Shown one piece after another: positions 45,725 to 56,700 of a DNA stretch of 64,000 bases; the first letter of the stretch is position 1; every line of letters starts with the position of its first letter. The stretch is taken from the NCBI RefSeq assembly GCF_016808095.1, contig NC_068975.1:7690001-7754000 (forward strand), given 5' to 3'. Origin of the DNA: Vigna angularis. Its lineage: Eukaryota; Streptophyta; Magnoliopsida; Fabales; Fabaceae. Under the pieces are notes generated by a model. The model saw only the letters and a program-made list of their open reading frames with translations. It ran no database searches and was not told the DNA's origin. The translations under genes were made by a program, and so were the position numbers.

Positions 45725-46060
45725 TATAACGTACAAAAATGATCTTTTATAACGTAGTTACTGGGGACATAGTTCTGGGCGATATAGTAAGTCTACGCAT
45801 TTTATAACGTAGCAGAAATTTACGTTATACGTTATAATATGTTCGAACATATTATAACGTAGTTTCTGAAGTACGTCATAATATGCGCAGTTTATTATGA
45901 CAAATTTTCATTTGTCTGATATAATAGGATGGAAGGTTTTATGACGTAGAAATTTTTGTACGTTATAATATATGATATATTATTACGTATATATTGTTGT
46001 ACGTTATAATATGTGATCAACTATTATAACGTACATTGCTTAGTACGTTATAATATATGT
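45725..46060. repeat. left subterminal ACGTTATAATATG repeats
   Basis: About ten copies of TATAACGTA or its reverse complement TACGTTATA are spaced 15-40 bases apart. The right subterminal region has a similar set. In CACTA elements such arrays bind the element-encoded protein; that function is inferred here. Confidence 0.85.
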
Positions 46061-48256
46061 TTTTTTTAAAAAAAATTGATTATTACATTTGACATCCAAT
46101 AAAATTATAATAATATTCCTGTATTCCAATCAATTTATAATTAATATAGCTTCAAATAAACAAATTTAATGAAACTAACAAAATATAATTCATTTCAAAT
46201 ATTAAATAGTCTAATATTTAATACATCATTTATACATGAAACTATATATTAAATCCAAATATTACATTAATGTACATACACTATTGAATTGTAGCCAAGT
46301 TTCTACTAACCCTTAAAATAAAATAAGCTTAGTTTCTTCTAATGTCTTCAATGTCTGCAACTTTCATGAGAGATGAATCATTAAAGATCTACAAATAAAA
46401 TAATAGAATTAAAAAAAATATTCTAATGAATAGTTGAAGTTACATTAGAGATGTCAGACTAAAACCATTTGATACATCTGAATCTGATTATTAAATCTGA
46501 ATGTAACAAAAAAATTTACTATATCACAAAATTATGTAAGTTTACATGTGAATAAATTTAGACAAAAATATAAGTTAAAATAGATTGACAAAAGGTAAAA
46601 TAAAAAAAATAAGTACAATTAGATATACAAACAATCAGATTTTTTTAAATTATTTATTTCCAATCAAAGACTCCTTTCTCTTTTACAAAATGAAAAAAAA
46701 TACAAAAAGAAATGAGAATACGAAATTATTTGTCTCGAATAAAATTTCAACCTCATGTCATTACAAGAAAAGAAAAAAGACAAGTAAATTACACAAATGA
46801 TGACAAATCCATAAAAATAAAGTAACACAAGATAATGCTCTAAAGAAGTGGATAAGTTTAAAACAAACATTTTTTAACTGGTTGTCACATACTAAAAAAT
46901 TCATCGAGCAATGATATTAAAATCCATATAATTTGAGGCATTTACTTATCTAAACTGGTACAAATTGATTTATTGATTTCATTAATTACTCAATCCAAGG
47001 ATACCCTTTGGCCACAACTCATTGACCACTATTTAGAAAATTATATGCAGTTAGCAATTTCAATGACTTCACCCAGAAGTCGATCAAACCAACTATAAAA
47101 CTACTCATTATTATTAAATTATCCTACATGTGTATGAAGATTCCCAACATGCTAACAACTTAATTCTTATTGTAAATTATCCTACTGAATTAAGTTGAGT
47201 ATTTTGTAAATATTATTTTTTTAATTTTGATTTTTTTAATTGTGAGTGTTTGAGAAGATATTTGTTGTATTGATTGAATGCCATAATAATGTTTTTGTTT
47301 GATCTGTGCAGAGAAGACTGAGAAGCTTTGCTACTCATCATTATTCAGCTTATCGAGGAATTGTTCATTTCCCTTTGTTGTAACTATCTCTCTCCATATA
47401 TACTATTTGTTCTTCAACATCAATATTTCTCAAGAAAATCCTATAACCTCTCAGTTACCTAATACTGATTGCTTTTATGTAGAGCAACAACCGAATCTTG
47501 AAACTCATGCTGACAGGTGATTGAAATAGCAAAGGTACTTTATATGATCTAGAGGTCCTTGAGGTATTTGTAAAACCAATTGATAACAATATTTTATTGA
47601 AATTGAATTCAATTTTTATTATTTTCTCTCTTGTATTTACTCTTACTGCCATTTGGTATTTTATTCATCTGGAAGCACCACGGGAACCAGATAGCTAGGT
47701 CCTGCTAAATCATCTTTATTTTACTTGTTCATTAAACAGCATTAGTCTTTGACCTTAAGGTGTGTTTATGCTATAAAATTTACAAGCTTGTAATAAGCAC
47801 TTTCCAATAAGAAAAAGTTAATCTAAAAAATACAATTAGGTATACCACCAGTTAGGTATAATCAAACATGACTTTAACTGCAAGAATACGATAACATTGC
47901 CGCAGGAACAAGCTCAAATACTTCGGCTATTTCTATGTCAAGCATGTTTGGTTTTTTCTATAAAAGTGTTACCTTAGATCTTAAGCTTTTGAGACGTGAT
48001 GTCAAACAAAGAAATTTTGTTGGATCCTTCCAAATGAGAGGTAGTGACGAAGTTTGACAATCCTAAAACAACAATCTAACTTAGTTGGATACTATAGAAA
48101 ATTTGTTTAAGCATCCTCCAAAATTTTGATGACAATAACTAAGTTAATTCACAAGAATCAACCATTCACTTAGACAAACCAATATGAATAAACATAATTT
48201 TGATGAAGTATATTAGAAAGTTGAATAATTCATAATATTCTGATGAATAAATACTC
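46061..48256. mobile_element. interior of the CACTA element, nothing coding recognised
   Basis: AT-rich. Open stretches at 46585 and 47299 (plus) resemble nothing and have AT-driven composition. The stretch may be intron or flank of the captured gene. Confidence 0.45.
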
Positions 48257-48371
48257 ACTTGAATATATTTTTAGCAAGTCTCTGATAGCATGCAAAAAAT
48301 TATCACTGTCATGTACTCCTCCTTGTTGTTGAACATCAGAGGCACCTTGGATCAGGGCCAAGCAATGACCC
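48257..48371 (-). pseudogene. captured exon-like block C in the CACTA element
   Basis: On the minus strand, after an acceptor 'ggtttgcag' the frame reads [18 protein letters not shown], then [19 protein letters not shown], and ends at a GTGAGT donor. Phase and frame continue exactly from exon block B, 785 bases upstream on that strand. I do not recognise the protein. Confidence 0.55.
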
Positions 48372-49155
48372 TGCAAACCATAAAGGGAAGTTCAAAAGAT
48401 AAAAGTAGAGGTGTGATGCAAAACTGGACTTTGACTCCTCAAAGGTGAGAGGAGAACACTTGATAGGATTGTGATAAAATAAATTATGCTTAATTGAAGG
48501 AGCCAAATACATTCAACAATTGTGAGTTTACTTTGTTCTCTAAAGTGCACCTACTAACTTTAAAGGAGCCAAATCCCTTAGTGGCAGAGGACAAAAGGGA
48601 GAATTTATATAAGAAACTCTACTTAGCGTGACTCTAATAAAACCACATTGCATCTATTTCATGTTAATCACCAATATTTCTTAAGTGCAACCAACAAATC
48701 ATGAATGATAAGACCTAACATTGTATCGTATGCCTTCACTCTTAGATTGGATTAAACAAATGAAAAATACTTGGGCGTATAATTTCATAAACATTTTAAT
48801 AGAGTAATTCTATCTCTTTGTATGATTTCATTATACTACTATGAAAGAAGAAACGAGAACAGGAGCAGAAGCTCCTCATGATCAAAGATCACTCAATGAC
48901 CCCGTTTCCATATGACAACACTTGTTTTCTTCCCACAACTAACTATTCCCCATCCCATCTCACTACTCACCTAAAGGGGGTCTAAGATAACCAATCACAC
49001 CATGTGTAAGAAAAAAAAATCAGACACTTTAAATTGGAAGTGGTAAATGGGAATTTTGAAATAAGAAATATACCACTACAAGTCAAAGCAATGAAAATAA
49101 ATAATCATACAAAATTAAAGAATAAGTGCAATGCCAAAATTCTAAGGATACATAC

Positions 49156-49277
49156 CACCCATCCCTCAATTACAAACAAGTATGCTTGAAGCTCAGACTC
49201 AATAACCTTGAGCAACGAAAATGCTCCAAGCATGTGCTTCTTTTCCAATTGGCAGGCTATCTTTAAGAACTGATGCC
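49156..49277 (-). pseudogene. captured exon-like block B in the CACTA element
   Basis: The minus-strand frame reads [20 protein letters not shown], then [18 protein letters not shown], ending in phase 0 at a GTATGT donor. The hydrophobic/charged pattern looks like an alpha-helical protein. The upstream acceptor is probably 'ccttgccag' near 49277-49285. Protein identity unknown. Confidence 0.55.
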
Positions 49278-49639
49278 TGGCAAGGAGATTGATGAATCAT
49301 CGAGGATGAAGGAGAAAAGAGAAGATAACAGAGTAGCATTGCAGTGATAGGAAAATTTATAATGCAGAGAGATCTGTATCACAACAACTGCAAAAGGAAA
49401 ACTCCTCAAGCGAGCATTTGAGCAAAAAACCAAGGCCCAAACGGAAACCATAGCAATTCCACTCAAAATGCTAAGAAATCGCTCTCTCACCACACAAAAA
49501 CCAAAACACAATCCAAACACAATCCCCGCCAATCTAGGACAAATTAGTGAAATTAATAGAAGAAAAACATAACAAATTAGGAAAAAACAAATAGTAGAAG
49601 AAATTTCGGCGATTTCGAAGTATGAATCATGAAACCTAC

Positions 49640-49787
49640 TTGGTCAGACTTCGGAGATTTCGACAAAGAGGCAGCGGAGGCAGAAGCAGTCTCCGAAGGT
49701 TCTATAACTACTTGGTCAGCCGTAGAAACAGTGCTTTCAGTTCTCTGGCCTTCGCCTTCCCCTAACCTAGCTCTCCTTCTCTCTATA
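49640..49787 (-). pseudogene. captured exon-like block A in the CACTA element
   Basis: The minus-strand frame reads RARLGEGEGQRTESTVSTAD, then QVVIEPSETASASAASLSKS, then PKSDQ at a GTAGGT donor. Low-complexity A/S-rich sequence is common in N-terminal regions. A TAG lies just upstream in the frame and no ATG was found, so the start is lost or the block is untranslated. Confidence 0.4.
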
Positions 49788-50826
49788 GCCTAAACCACAA
49801 CCACAGTCGTGCGGAGGGAGGAGTGTTCTCGGAGCCGAGAAAAGCATGGGCGCGGAGCAGTGTTCTCAGAGTGTTTGGAGGGAGGAGTGCCGAGAAATTA
49901 AAGATGAGAGGGAACGAGAGGGAACGTGATAGTAGGTTTTGAACGAGAGGAGTCTTCGGAGGTTTAGAGACGCGGAAGAGAGGAACGAGATGAGAGGGAA
50001 AGTTGAAATGAAATTAGCGAAATGTAAAAAATTAGAAAGGAGAAGATATTATAACTGATTTTCAAAACTACGTTATAATATGTCTTAAACTTATTTACGT
50101 TTGCCATCGCATTTCAATTTTATAACTGATTTTCAAAACTACGTTATAATATATCTTAAACTTATTTACAAGTTTGCCACCGCATTTCATATTATAACTG
50201 ATTTACAAAACTACGTTATAATATGTCCTATTATGAAGGATAATTTTTATCCGTTATAATAGGTTCGTTATAAAATGTCATTTTTCCACTAGTGAAACTC
50301 ATGCATACATGTTTACTTATTGTCTTTTGCATTTGAAACCACAAGAATTTGTTCACAAGTCTTAAATAATCAAGAAATCATATAACTAACTAGGTCGTGA
50401 GTCCTTTGGGAGAACGATACTTGGTCTTACCGAGTTTATTACTTGATACGATTCAATCACACTTGCCGAGGGTTAAACAAGTTTTTGGCGCCGTTTTTCG
50501 GTGTTCACAAATTTGTCATCACGGGCATCAATTTTTCCACGCCCAAGCCTCATACAGGTCGCCCAAGCTTCGTGCGGTTCCCTCTTCTTATGCTTTTCTA
50601 GGCCTTTGTGAGCTCTATATCCTTAGCACTTCATCTCTGCTTCCTGTATTAACTCATTTTCTATCAAAACAAAGGGAATTAGTCATAAAATCATCAAATT
50701 CAACCTCAACACTCTTATTCACACAACTTAATGAAAAAGCTTGAGTCCAAGAAAGTTTCTAAGTCAGAAAGGGTGTATTTAGTATCAAAATTACATCACG
50801 GATAACGGTATTTTAAACCGTTATCA

Positions 50827-52513
50827 CCCAAAAAGCTTCTGATTCCCTTCACATTGGTTGGTGGTGGAAGTTTTTCGATAACCTCCACTTTGGCTCTGTC
50901 AACCTCAGTTCCCTTGGAATAAATTTTATGACCCAAGACAATGCCTTCCTTTAGCATAAAGTGACATTTTTCCCAATTAAGAACAAGATTTGATTGGGTG
51001 CATCTTTTATGTACAACATCCAGGTTGGACAAACACTCATGGAAGGAACTGCCAAACACTGAAAAATCATCCATAAAGACTTCAATGCATTTTTCTATCA
51101 AGTCTGCGAAGATTACCTCCATACATCTTTGAAATGTAGCTGGAGCATTACATAACCCAAACGACATTTTTCTGTAAGCAAAAACTCCAAATGGGCAGGT
51201 GAAAGCCGTCTTTTCTTGGTCTTTTGGATCCACCACAATTTGATTATATTCATAATATCCATCCAGAAAACAATAGAAAGCTTGCCCTGCTAATCTCTCC
51301 AGCATTTGATCCATGAAAGGAAGGGGAAAGTGGTCCTTCCTAGTAGCACTGTTCAACTTTCTGTAGTCGATACACATCCTCCATCCAGTAACAGTCCTTG
51401 TGGATATGAGCTCATTTTTTTCATTATAAATAACTGTCATCCCACCTTTCTTTGGTACCACCTGTACTGGCTTACCCATGCACTGTCAGAAATAGGGTAA
51501 ATAATGCCAGCCTCAAGTAACTTTAGCACTTCCTTTCTCACCTCCTCCTTCATCACTGGATTTAACCTTCTCTGTGGTTGAGCAACTGGTTTGTAGTCAT
51601 CTTCCATGAATATTTTGTGCATGTAATATGTTGGAATTTGCGTATCTGAGATTGACCATCCAATAGCTCCTTTGTTGGCTTTGAGTATTTCTACCAACTT
51701 TTGTTCTTCTTTGGGAGAGAGAGAGTTGTTGATGATAACTGGTTTGTTTCCACCTTTTTCTAGAAAAACATACTTCAAGTGTGGCGGTAACATCTTCAGC
51801 TCCATTTTGCTTCCTTTGACTTTTTCTTCTATGTTTTGCAAAGGAACCTTTCATAATTCTTCCAAATCAGTCAAGCACTCATCCATTAGTTCCTCTTCTT
51901 TTTCATTTAACTCTTTACAAGTGTCAACTAGTATCTCCTCCAAAGAAAGAGTATCACTTGCGTTTTTTTCTTTTAACATGCAAATTTCATCAAGAGAATT
52001 AAGATGAAAACATTCCATATCATCTTTTGGGTGAGACATGGCTTTAAATACATCAAAATTTACTTCTTCATCTTGTACTCTCACCTTCAGTTTGCCATTT
52101 TCCACATCAATTAAAAATCTTGTTGTCTTCATATAAGCTCTCCCAAGAATAACAGGAAAAAGAAATTTGTCTACCTTCACAAGCACATCTTCAGCTACCC
52201 CACAAGGATATTTCAGAGATATGTCTGCAAGTTGAAGAGTCATCCGAGTAGGCTTGAGTTCCAACCCTTCAATCTTTTCAAACATGGAAAGCGACATGAG
52301 ATTAATATTGGCTCCCAAATCAATAAGTGCTTTCCCAACAGAGATATTCCCTATAGTGCAAGGAATAATGAAGCTTCCTGGATCTTTAAACTTGGAGGGT
52401 AAGAACTTTTGTATGATAGCACTCCAGTTTCCTTGAACTTCAATGGTTTCTTCTTCAATGTACTTCCTTTTCTTTCTGAGGAGCTCCTTCAAAAATTTAG
52501 CATATGAAGGCAT
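50827..52513 (-). pseudogene. Athila-like pol, 5' part: protease and reverse transcriptase
   Basis: Reading leftward from 52513: a retropepsin-like domain with catalytic DLGAN in GKALIDLGANINLMSLSMF and 'FPVILGRAYMKTTRFLID'; a stop near 51848; an RT N-terminal segment (LPPHLKYVFLEKGGN, 'PQRRLNPVMKEEVRKEVLKL', 'AGIIYPISDSAWVS'); a frame change near 51480; then RT core with WRMCIDYRKLNSATRKDHFP and 'EVFMDDFSVFG', where FMDD stands in the YxDD catalytic box. In the typical palm block 'CFLDGYYEYNQI' a Y replaces the usual small residue. It breaks off at 50832 in SFLG and continues at 43008. PBS type and motifs fit the Athila/Calypso lineage. Confidence 0.9.
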
Positions 52514-52800
52514 TTGTTGTAGAGCCTAAGAGAAGGGTATATTAATCTCCAATTTCTTAAAGATTTCCATGAAACGCTCAAACTGTTTTTCTTTTTCCTT
52601 CCTAGAATAATTCTTTGGGTAAGGAAGGGGTCTTTGATAAGAGTCTTTCTTTTTCCTTTCTTCTTCCTATATCTCTTTTGCTTTTCTCTCTCTCTCTCTC
52701 TTCTTTTTCTCTCTCTTTTGCTTTTCTCTCACTCTCTTCTTTTTCCCTCTCATTTTCATCTTTTTCACTCAATCTCTCTTTTTCTTTTCTCTCTATTTTT
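52514..52800 (-). pseudogene. K/E-rich linker between gag and protease, cut by a Sirevirus
   Basis: The minus-strand translation is a lysine/glutamate-rich linker (plus strand almost pure CTTTTTCT repeats), as at 12130-12310 in the relative. The frame is broken near 52528. At 52801 the Sirevirus LTR begins, so the rest of gag and the 5' LTR lie beyond the window. Confidence 0.65.
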
Positions 52801-53838
52801 TGTTAGCAAAATGATGAAGATGAAGTTTTGATGATATCTAAATCAAGTCAAGAACAATCAAGACTCATGAAGAATGATTTTTGAAGACTTGTAACTTTTG
52901 TAATAACTGTATGAACATAGGAAATTAGTGGTTTTATGTATGCATTCAAAAGAGATGTAAAAATGTACCAAGAAGCAAAAACTGTGCAGTGCTAATCGAT
53001 TAACAGGGGTAAATAATCGATTATTCCAGAGAGCAATGGAAAAGCTCAGCACTGCATGCTAATCGATTAACATGGGCTGTTGATCGATTAGCAAGGTGAC
53101 CATTTGAAAAACTAGCCGTTTTTGAGCTGTTGGACTATCCGTTGTTTTGTCTTTTAGTGACTAATCGATTAACAACTTAAGATAATCGATTAACACAGTC
53201 AGAAAGGCTAAAAACGAAAAATGGAAGAGCCTTTGGATGAGTCTATAAATAGACTCTCATTTCCTCTCAAGGTTATCAACTACAACTCTTCCCTTGTGCT
53301 CAAATACTTAGAAACTCTTGAGAATTGTGTGCTCTTGCTCAGCTAAGGAAACTCTGTCTGTAGAGTTGGTGAAATACTGCTACGGTGATAGAGGAATAGC
53401 TGGTTCATCCTTGGTGCGTCTAAGGAAGTGTTCGGAAGAGGAAGTCATCCTTCGTGAAGTATTCGGAGGAAGTGTTTCATCCTTTGTGAAGATTCAAAGG
53501 AGGTGTTGCTTCATCTCTTGTGGCATCAAGAGAGGTGTTTTCTAAACTTTTACAAATTGTATCTGTGTGATTGTAGTTTGTAATTGTTTTGTGATTAGTG
53601 AAGTGTTTATCTTGTTTTGAGATAAGCGACTGGACGTAGGATTGGTAAGATCCGAACCAGGATAAAATCATCTGTGCAAATTTCTCTCAACCTTACTCTA
53701 TTTTATTGTCTTTATTATTTGCTAAGTAAGTTTAATTGAGTAGAAATTTTTAAGGCACACGTTTTTAGTAAGAACCAATTCACCCCCCCTCTTGGTTTGT
53801 TATTCCACGCTAACCATTTCGCTGCAGCCGCTCTGACA
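52801..53838 (+). repeat. Sirevirus 5' LTR (1,038 bp)
   Basis: TGTTAGCAAAATG..CTCTGACA. U3 holds perfect TAATCGATTA palindromes at 52993, 53014, 53060, 53162 and 53183 plus a TGATCGATTA variant near 53081, ahead of a TATA box. The 3' part has 'ttcaccccccctcttggtttg', the C-run block typical of this group. Confidence 0.92.
53244..53251 (+). promoter_or_regulatory. LTR TATA box
   Basis: TATAAATA, 52 bases after the last TAATCGATTA palindrome and about 590 bases before the LTR end. It probably marks the U3/R boundary about 30 bases downstream. Confidence 0.75.
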
Positions 53839-53840
53839 AT

Positions 53841-53852
53841 TGGTATCAGAGC
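53841..53852 (+). promoter_or_regulatory. primer binding site, initiator tRNA-Met
   Basis: TGGTATCAGAGC, two bases after the LTR end. It matches the complement of the plant initiator tRNA-Met 3' end exactly. Confidence 0.93.
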
Positions 53853-53872
53853 TTGCTTTGATAGTCATTCAA

Positions 53873-55573
53873 ATGGCAGGATCACATCAAACCTTTGCAG
53901 AGGGTGCTTCTATCAATAGACCACCACTATTCACAGGTGAAAATTACGCATTCTGGAAGGTTAGAATGCAAATTTTTATGGAATCTATTGATATAGATAT
54001 TTGGGATGCTGTTGTATCTGGTCCTTTTGTTCCAATTAACAATATGCAGGAACCAAAGCCCCGTGACCAATGGACTGCTAAAGATAAGAAAAAATTTGGT
54101 AATGATGTAAAAGCTCGTAATATTATTTCATCTGCTTTAACTGTTGACGAGTTTTACAGGATTTCTATTTGTAAAACTGCACAAGAAATGTGGGAAGTAC
54201 TTAGAGTAACCCATGAAGGTACAAATGATGTTAAGAGAGCTAGAAAGAATACCTTAATCCAGGAATACGAAATGTTCAGGATGAAGCAAGGCGAAACAAT
54301 AGTAGATGTTCAGAAACGCTTCACCAACATTGTAAATCATCTTATTGGATTAGGTAAGTCTTTCGATACTGATGAGCTTAATATAAAAATTTTGAAATCT
54401 TTAGACAAGTCTTGGCAACCAAAAGTGACTGCAATTTCTGAGTCACAAAATCTCAACACAATGACAATGGCTGCATTATTTGGAAAGTTGAGAGAGCATG
54501 AACTTGACCTCGGAAGACTAGATGAAGAAGAAGCAAAAACTAAGAAAAAGACTCTAGCCTTCAAATCTGAGATAGAAAAGAACAAAAGCAAAATGGAAGA
54601 TGAAGACTCAGAAGAAGATGAAAATTTGAGTCTACTAATGAAGAGGTTCAATAGGTTCATGAAATCAAAAGGCAAAGGGAGATTCAGAAATGAAAAGAGA
54701 GAAAATCAAGGATCTTCCTCAAACTATAGATGCTATGGTTGCGGAGAAAAGGGACACTTAAAAGCAGACTGCCCAAATCAAAAGAAGGGTGAAGAAAAGA
54801 AAGAAAAGAAATTCTTCAAGAAAAAGAAAGCATACATCGCATGGGACGATGACAACGAATCAATTTCTGACTCGAGCAGTTCTGATGAAGAAGCAAACAT
54901 ATGTCTAATGGCGGATGACGACGACGCTGGAAGCCAAGTAAGTACATCTAACGATTCAGATAATTCTAGTCAATATGATAGTGAAACTGAATTGCATGAT
55001 ACTTATGCTGCTTTATTAGTAGAATCCGAAAAATTAGATATAGCTCATAAGAAATTGAAAAAGGATTTCAAAGAGTTAAAATTAAATTTTGAAAATATTC
55101 TTGAAGAAAATGAAAATTTGAAAATTACTTCTGAAAATTTCTCTAAAATTAATGATAATTTGAAAACTGAATTTACAAATTTGTCTGAAGAAAACAGAAG
55201 TTTGAAAAATAAATTTTTATATCAAGGAGAAGAAATCAGAAATTTAAAAAATAAAGTTTTATATTATGAAAAAGAAAAATATGTTGCTAATAATGAATGT
55301 GAATCTTGCATAAAATTCAAATATTTTTCTAAAAATACAACCACTGGAGAATGTAGTAAAAATAATGAAAATAAGGTTGTTAAAAATAAGTATGTTCCTA
55401 AAAATAAACATAATCATAGAACCCGTAGAACTTGGGTAGAACAAGGAACAACTTATAGGAACACAAATGTTGCATCATGCTTTTATTGTATGAAAAAGGG
55501 TCATACATCTAACAAATGTAAAATTAAGCATTATGGTGTTCCAAGTGGTAGATATGCTTGGGTTGTAAAATGA
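53873..55573 (+). CDS. Sirevirus gag (566 aa), open
   Basis: ATG at 53873 (MAGSHQTFAEGAS) is chosen; no ATG precedes it in frame after the primer site. A UBN2-type copia gag core covers about residues 10-210 (PPLFTGENYAFWKVRMQIF, 'KTAQEMWEVLRVTHEG'). A first CCHC knuckle CYGCGEKGHLKADC lies near 285-300, an acidic serine-rich stretch follows, then a long coiled-coil-like segment (about 370-470, repeated LK..N.L heptads). A second CCHC knuckle CFYCMKKGHTSNKC and a basic end (VPSGRYAWVVK) close it. It forms the particle and packages RNA in the cytoplasm. After the TGA, four more in-frame stops separate it from pol. Confidence 0.93.
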   Translation: MAGSHQTFAEGASINRPPLFTGENYAFWKVRMQIFMESIDIDIWDAVVSGPFVPINNMQEPKPRDQWTAKDKKKFGNDVKARNIISSALTVDEFYRISICKTAQEMWEVLRVTHEGTNDVKRARKNTLIQEYEMFRMKQGETIVDVQKRFTNIVNHLIGLGKSFDTDELNIKILKSLDKSWQPKVTAISESQNLNTMTMAALFGKLREHELDLGRLDEEEAKTKKKTLAFKSEIEKNKSKMEDEDSEEDENLSLLMKRFNRFMKSKGKGRFRNEKRENQGSSSNYRCYGCGEKGHLKADCPNQKKGEEKKEKKFFKKKKAYIAWDDDNESISDSSSSDEEANICLMADDDDAGSQVSTSNDSDNSSQYDSETELHDTYAALLVESEKLDIAHKKLKKDFKELKLNFENILEENENLKITSENFSKINDNLKTEFTNLSEENRSLKNKFLYQGEEIRNLKNKVLYYEKEKYVANNECESCIKFKYFSKNTTTGECSKNNENKVVKNKYVPKNKHNHRTRRTWVEQGTTYRNTNVASCFYCMKKGHTSNKCKIKHYGVPSGRYAWVVK

Positions 55574-55668
55574 TCTTAATCTTTTTAAATCTAACCCAAA
55601 GGACCCATACAAAGTAGTTGGGTACCTAAATAGCTTGTTCTTTTTATGTTGAAGGAATTATCAAAACC
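55574..55668 (+). pseudogene. gag-pol junction and start of pol, with several stops
   Basis: In the gag frame: stops at 55571, 55577, 55586 and 55592, then PKGPIQSSWVPK, a TAG at about 55631 and an open run to the solo LTR. The PKGP..WVPK block is the usual start of pol in this group. The cluster of stops suggests small indels here rather than a programmed read-through, although one programmed stop cannot be excluded. Confidence 0.6.
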
Positions 55669-56270
55669 AAGGATGTAACACCCCGAAATTTGGTGTTACG
55701 TCGACTAATTTTTCCGTAAAACACGTAAGTAAAAATTCAAATTTTAATATTCAACCTCAACGGAAAAATAGTACGATATTTATTACAAACCGATTATTCC
55801 GAAAATAAAACGTTTAAATAGTCAGGATCGAATATAAACAAATACATTCCCAGTCATCTATCCCATCTCTCTTTCATCCTTTATGCATGTTCAGAAACAT
55901 CAGTCATCACATCTGCAATAACACCTGCTCCCGTATAACATCACACATTATACGATCATCGCATTCACATGCACAAACAAGCAAGGGTGAGCTAACAAAA
56001 AATACAATTCATATGCATCATAAATATACTCATAATAACATACTATCATACACACCTTAACCACATCAAACTATATACCCAAGTACGAATTATGCTTCAA
56101 CCTTATGCATATACCAATATGCATCCAAATATCGAATTAGAATGCATACACCAATATGCATTTCAAAATAAATCAGACTACATCCACCAGTATTACAGAT
56201 CAATCAAAATACATACACCAATATGTACTAGCGTCACTCCCATCACTCTTTTCAGAGCTTCCCCAGGCCG

Positions 56271-56700
56271 TTACACATTACCCTAATGTGTAGTGCTGCT
56301 TCCCATCACTCTATAGGGAGATTCCCCGAGCAAGTACACAAGTCACCCTCCATCACTCTAATCAAGAGCTTCCCCGGACAAGTGCAAGTATACCCCTCAT
56401 CACTTGCCTAAAGAGATTCCCCAGGCCCGCAAGCACAACGCCAACTTAATTATCTCGAGCTTCACCGGACTAGTACCCCACGTCACCCCCATCACTCTTA
56501 CATAAATGTAAGAGATTCCCCGGGCGGTTACACATTACCCCAATGTGTAGTGCTGCTTCCCATCACTCTATAGGGAGATTCCCCGGGCAAGTACACAATG
56601 TCACCCTCCATCACTCTGAACAAGAGCTTCCCCGGACAAGTGCAAGTATACCCCCCATCACTCACCTAAAGAGATTCCCCGGGACAACACGCACAACGCT
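56271..56700 (+). repeat. 257-bp tandem duplication with TTCCCCGG sub-repeats
   Basis: The block starting TTACACATTACCCTAATG at 56271 recurs at 56528 with few differences. Within each, a shorter theme 'catcactct..agagattccccggg..aagtacac' repeats about three times. Confidence 0.85.

Larger units (their letters stand above)
45703..50294. mobile_element. CACTA transposon with 29-bp perfect TIRs, 4,592 bp, no transposase seen
   Basis: The left end CACTAGTGGAAAAATGACAT.. (45703-45731) is mirrored exactly at 50266-50294. AAA on both sides (45700-45702, 50295-50297) is the 3-bp duplication expected of CACTA elements; homologous LTRs show the empty site. Both subterminal regions are packed with TATAACGTA/ACGTTATAATATG motifs in both orientations (45725-46060; 50045-50265). 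No TNP2 or second-gene sequence was recognised inside, so it looks non-autonomous. It carries exon-like pieces of an unknown gene on the minus strand. Confidence 0.93.
44029..50521 (+). mobile_element. internally deleted Calypso-like element nested in the solo LTR
   Basis: The first 65 bases (GATAACAGTTGAAAAACTG..) are the start of a 5' LTR. Sequence then jumps to a 3' noncoding region (44090-44599) very like 20530-21024, followed by the 3' LTR 44600-50521. So nearly the whole element was deleted between the 5' LTR and the 3' end. A clean 5-bp target duplication is not evident; flanks share only CGG. Confidence 0.75.
44600..50521 (+). mobile_element. 3' LTR of the deleted element, split by a CACTA element
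   Basis: LTR pieces 44600-45702 and 50298-50521 (about 1.33 kb), TGATAATAGTTG..TTTGTCATCA, long-end form with an internal GTTTTTGGCGCCGTTTTTCG at 50481-50500. U3 centre carries CCGCTGAGCGG repeats (44842-44962). The CACTA element left a 3-bp AAA duplication. Confidence 0.85.
43014..50826 (-). mobile_element. solo gypsy LTR inside RT, itself split by nested elements
   Basis: LTR pieces 43014-44028 and 50522-50826 (about 1.32 kb together), minus orientation: TGTTGATGGATTGGCGAGTG at the left and ..TTTAAACCGTTATCA at the right. Flanks CGCAA (43009-43013) and CCCAA (50827-50831) are a target duplication with one mismatch, and the RT frame resumes on each side. A single LTR between duplications means the internal part was lost by recombination before or after the nested insertion. 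Confidence 0.85.

Noticed and set aside
45703..45731. Mutator-like or hAT-like classification for the 29-bp TIR element
   Set aside because: The 3-bp AAA duplication, CACTA start and dense subterminal repeats fit CACTA; hAT would give 8 bp and Mutator about 9 bp.
49263..49532. 89-codon minus-strand frame with hydrophobic residues
   Set aside because: It overlaps exon-like block B in a different frame. The block B frame joins in phase to block C through splice signals, so this frame is more likely intronic chance.
52615..52831. Plus-strand frames rich in Leu/Ser/Phe near 52615
   Set aside because: Antisense of the K/E-rich gag-protease linker of the minus-strand element; a CTTTTTCT repeat artefact.
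55571..55633. Programmed stop-codon read-through between Sirevirus gag and pol
   Set aside because: Known for some relatives, but here at least five in-frame stops occur within 63 bases, which points to small indels rather than one recoded stop.
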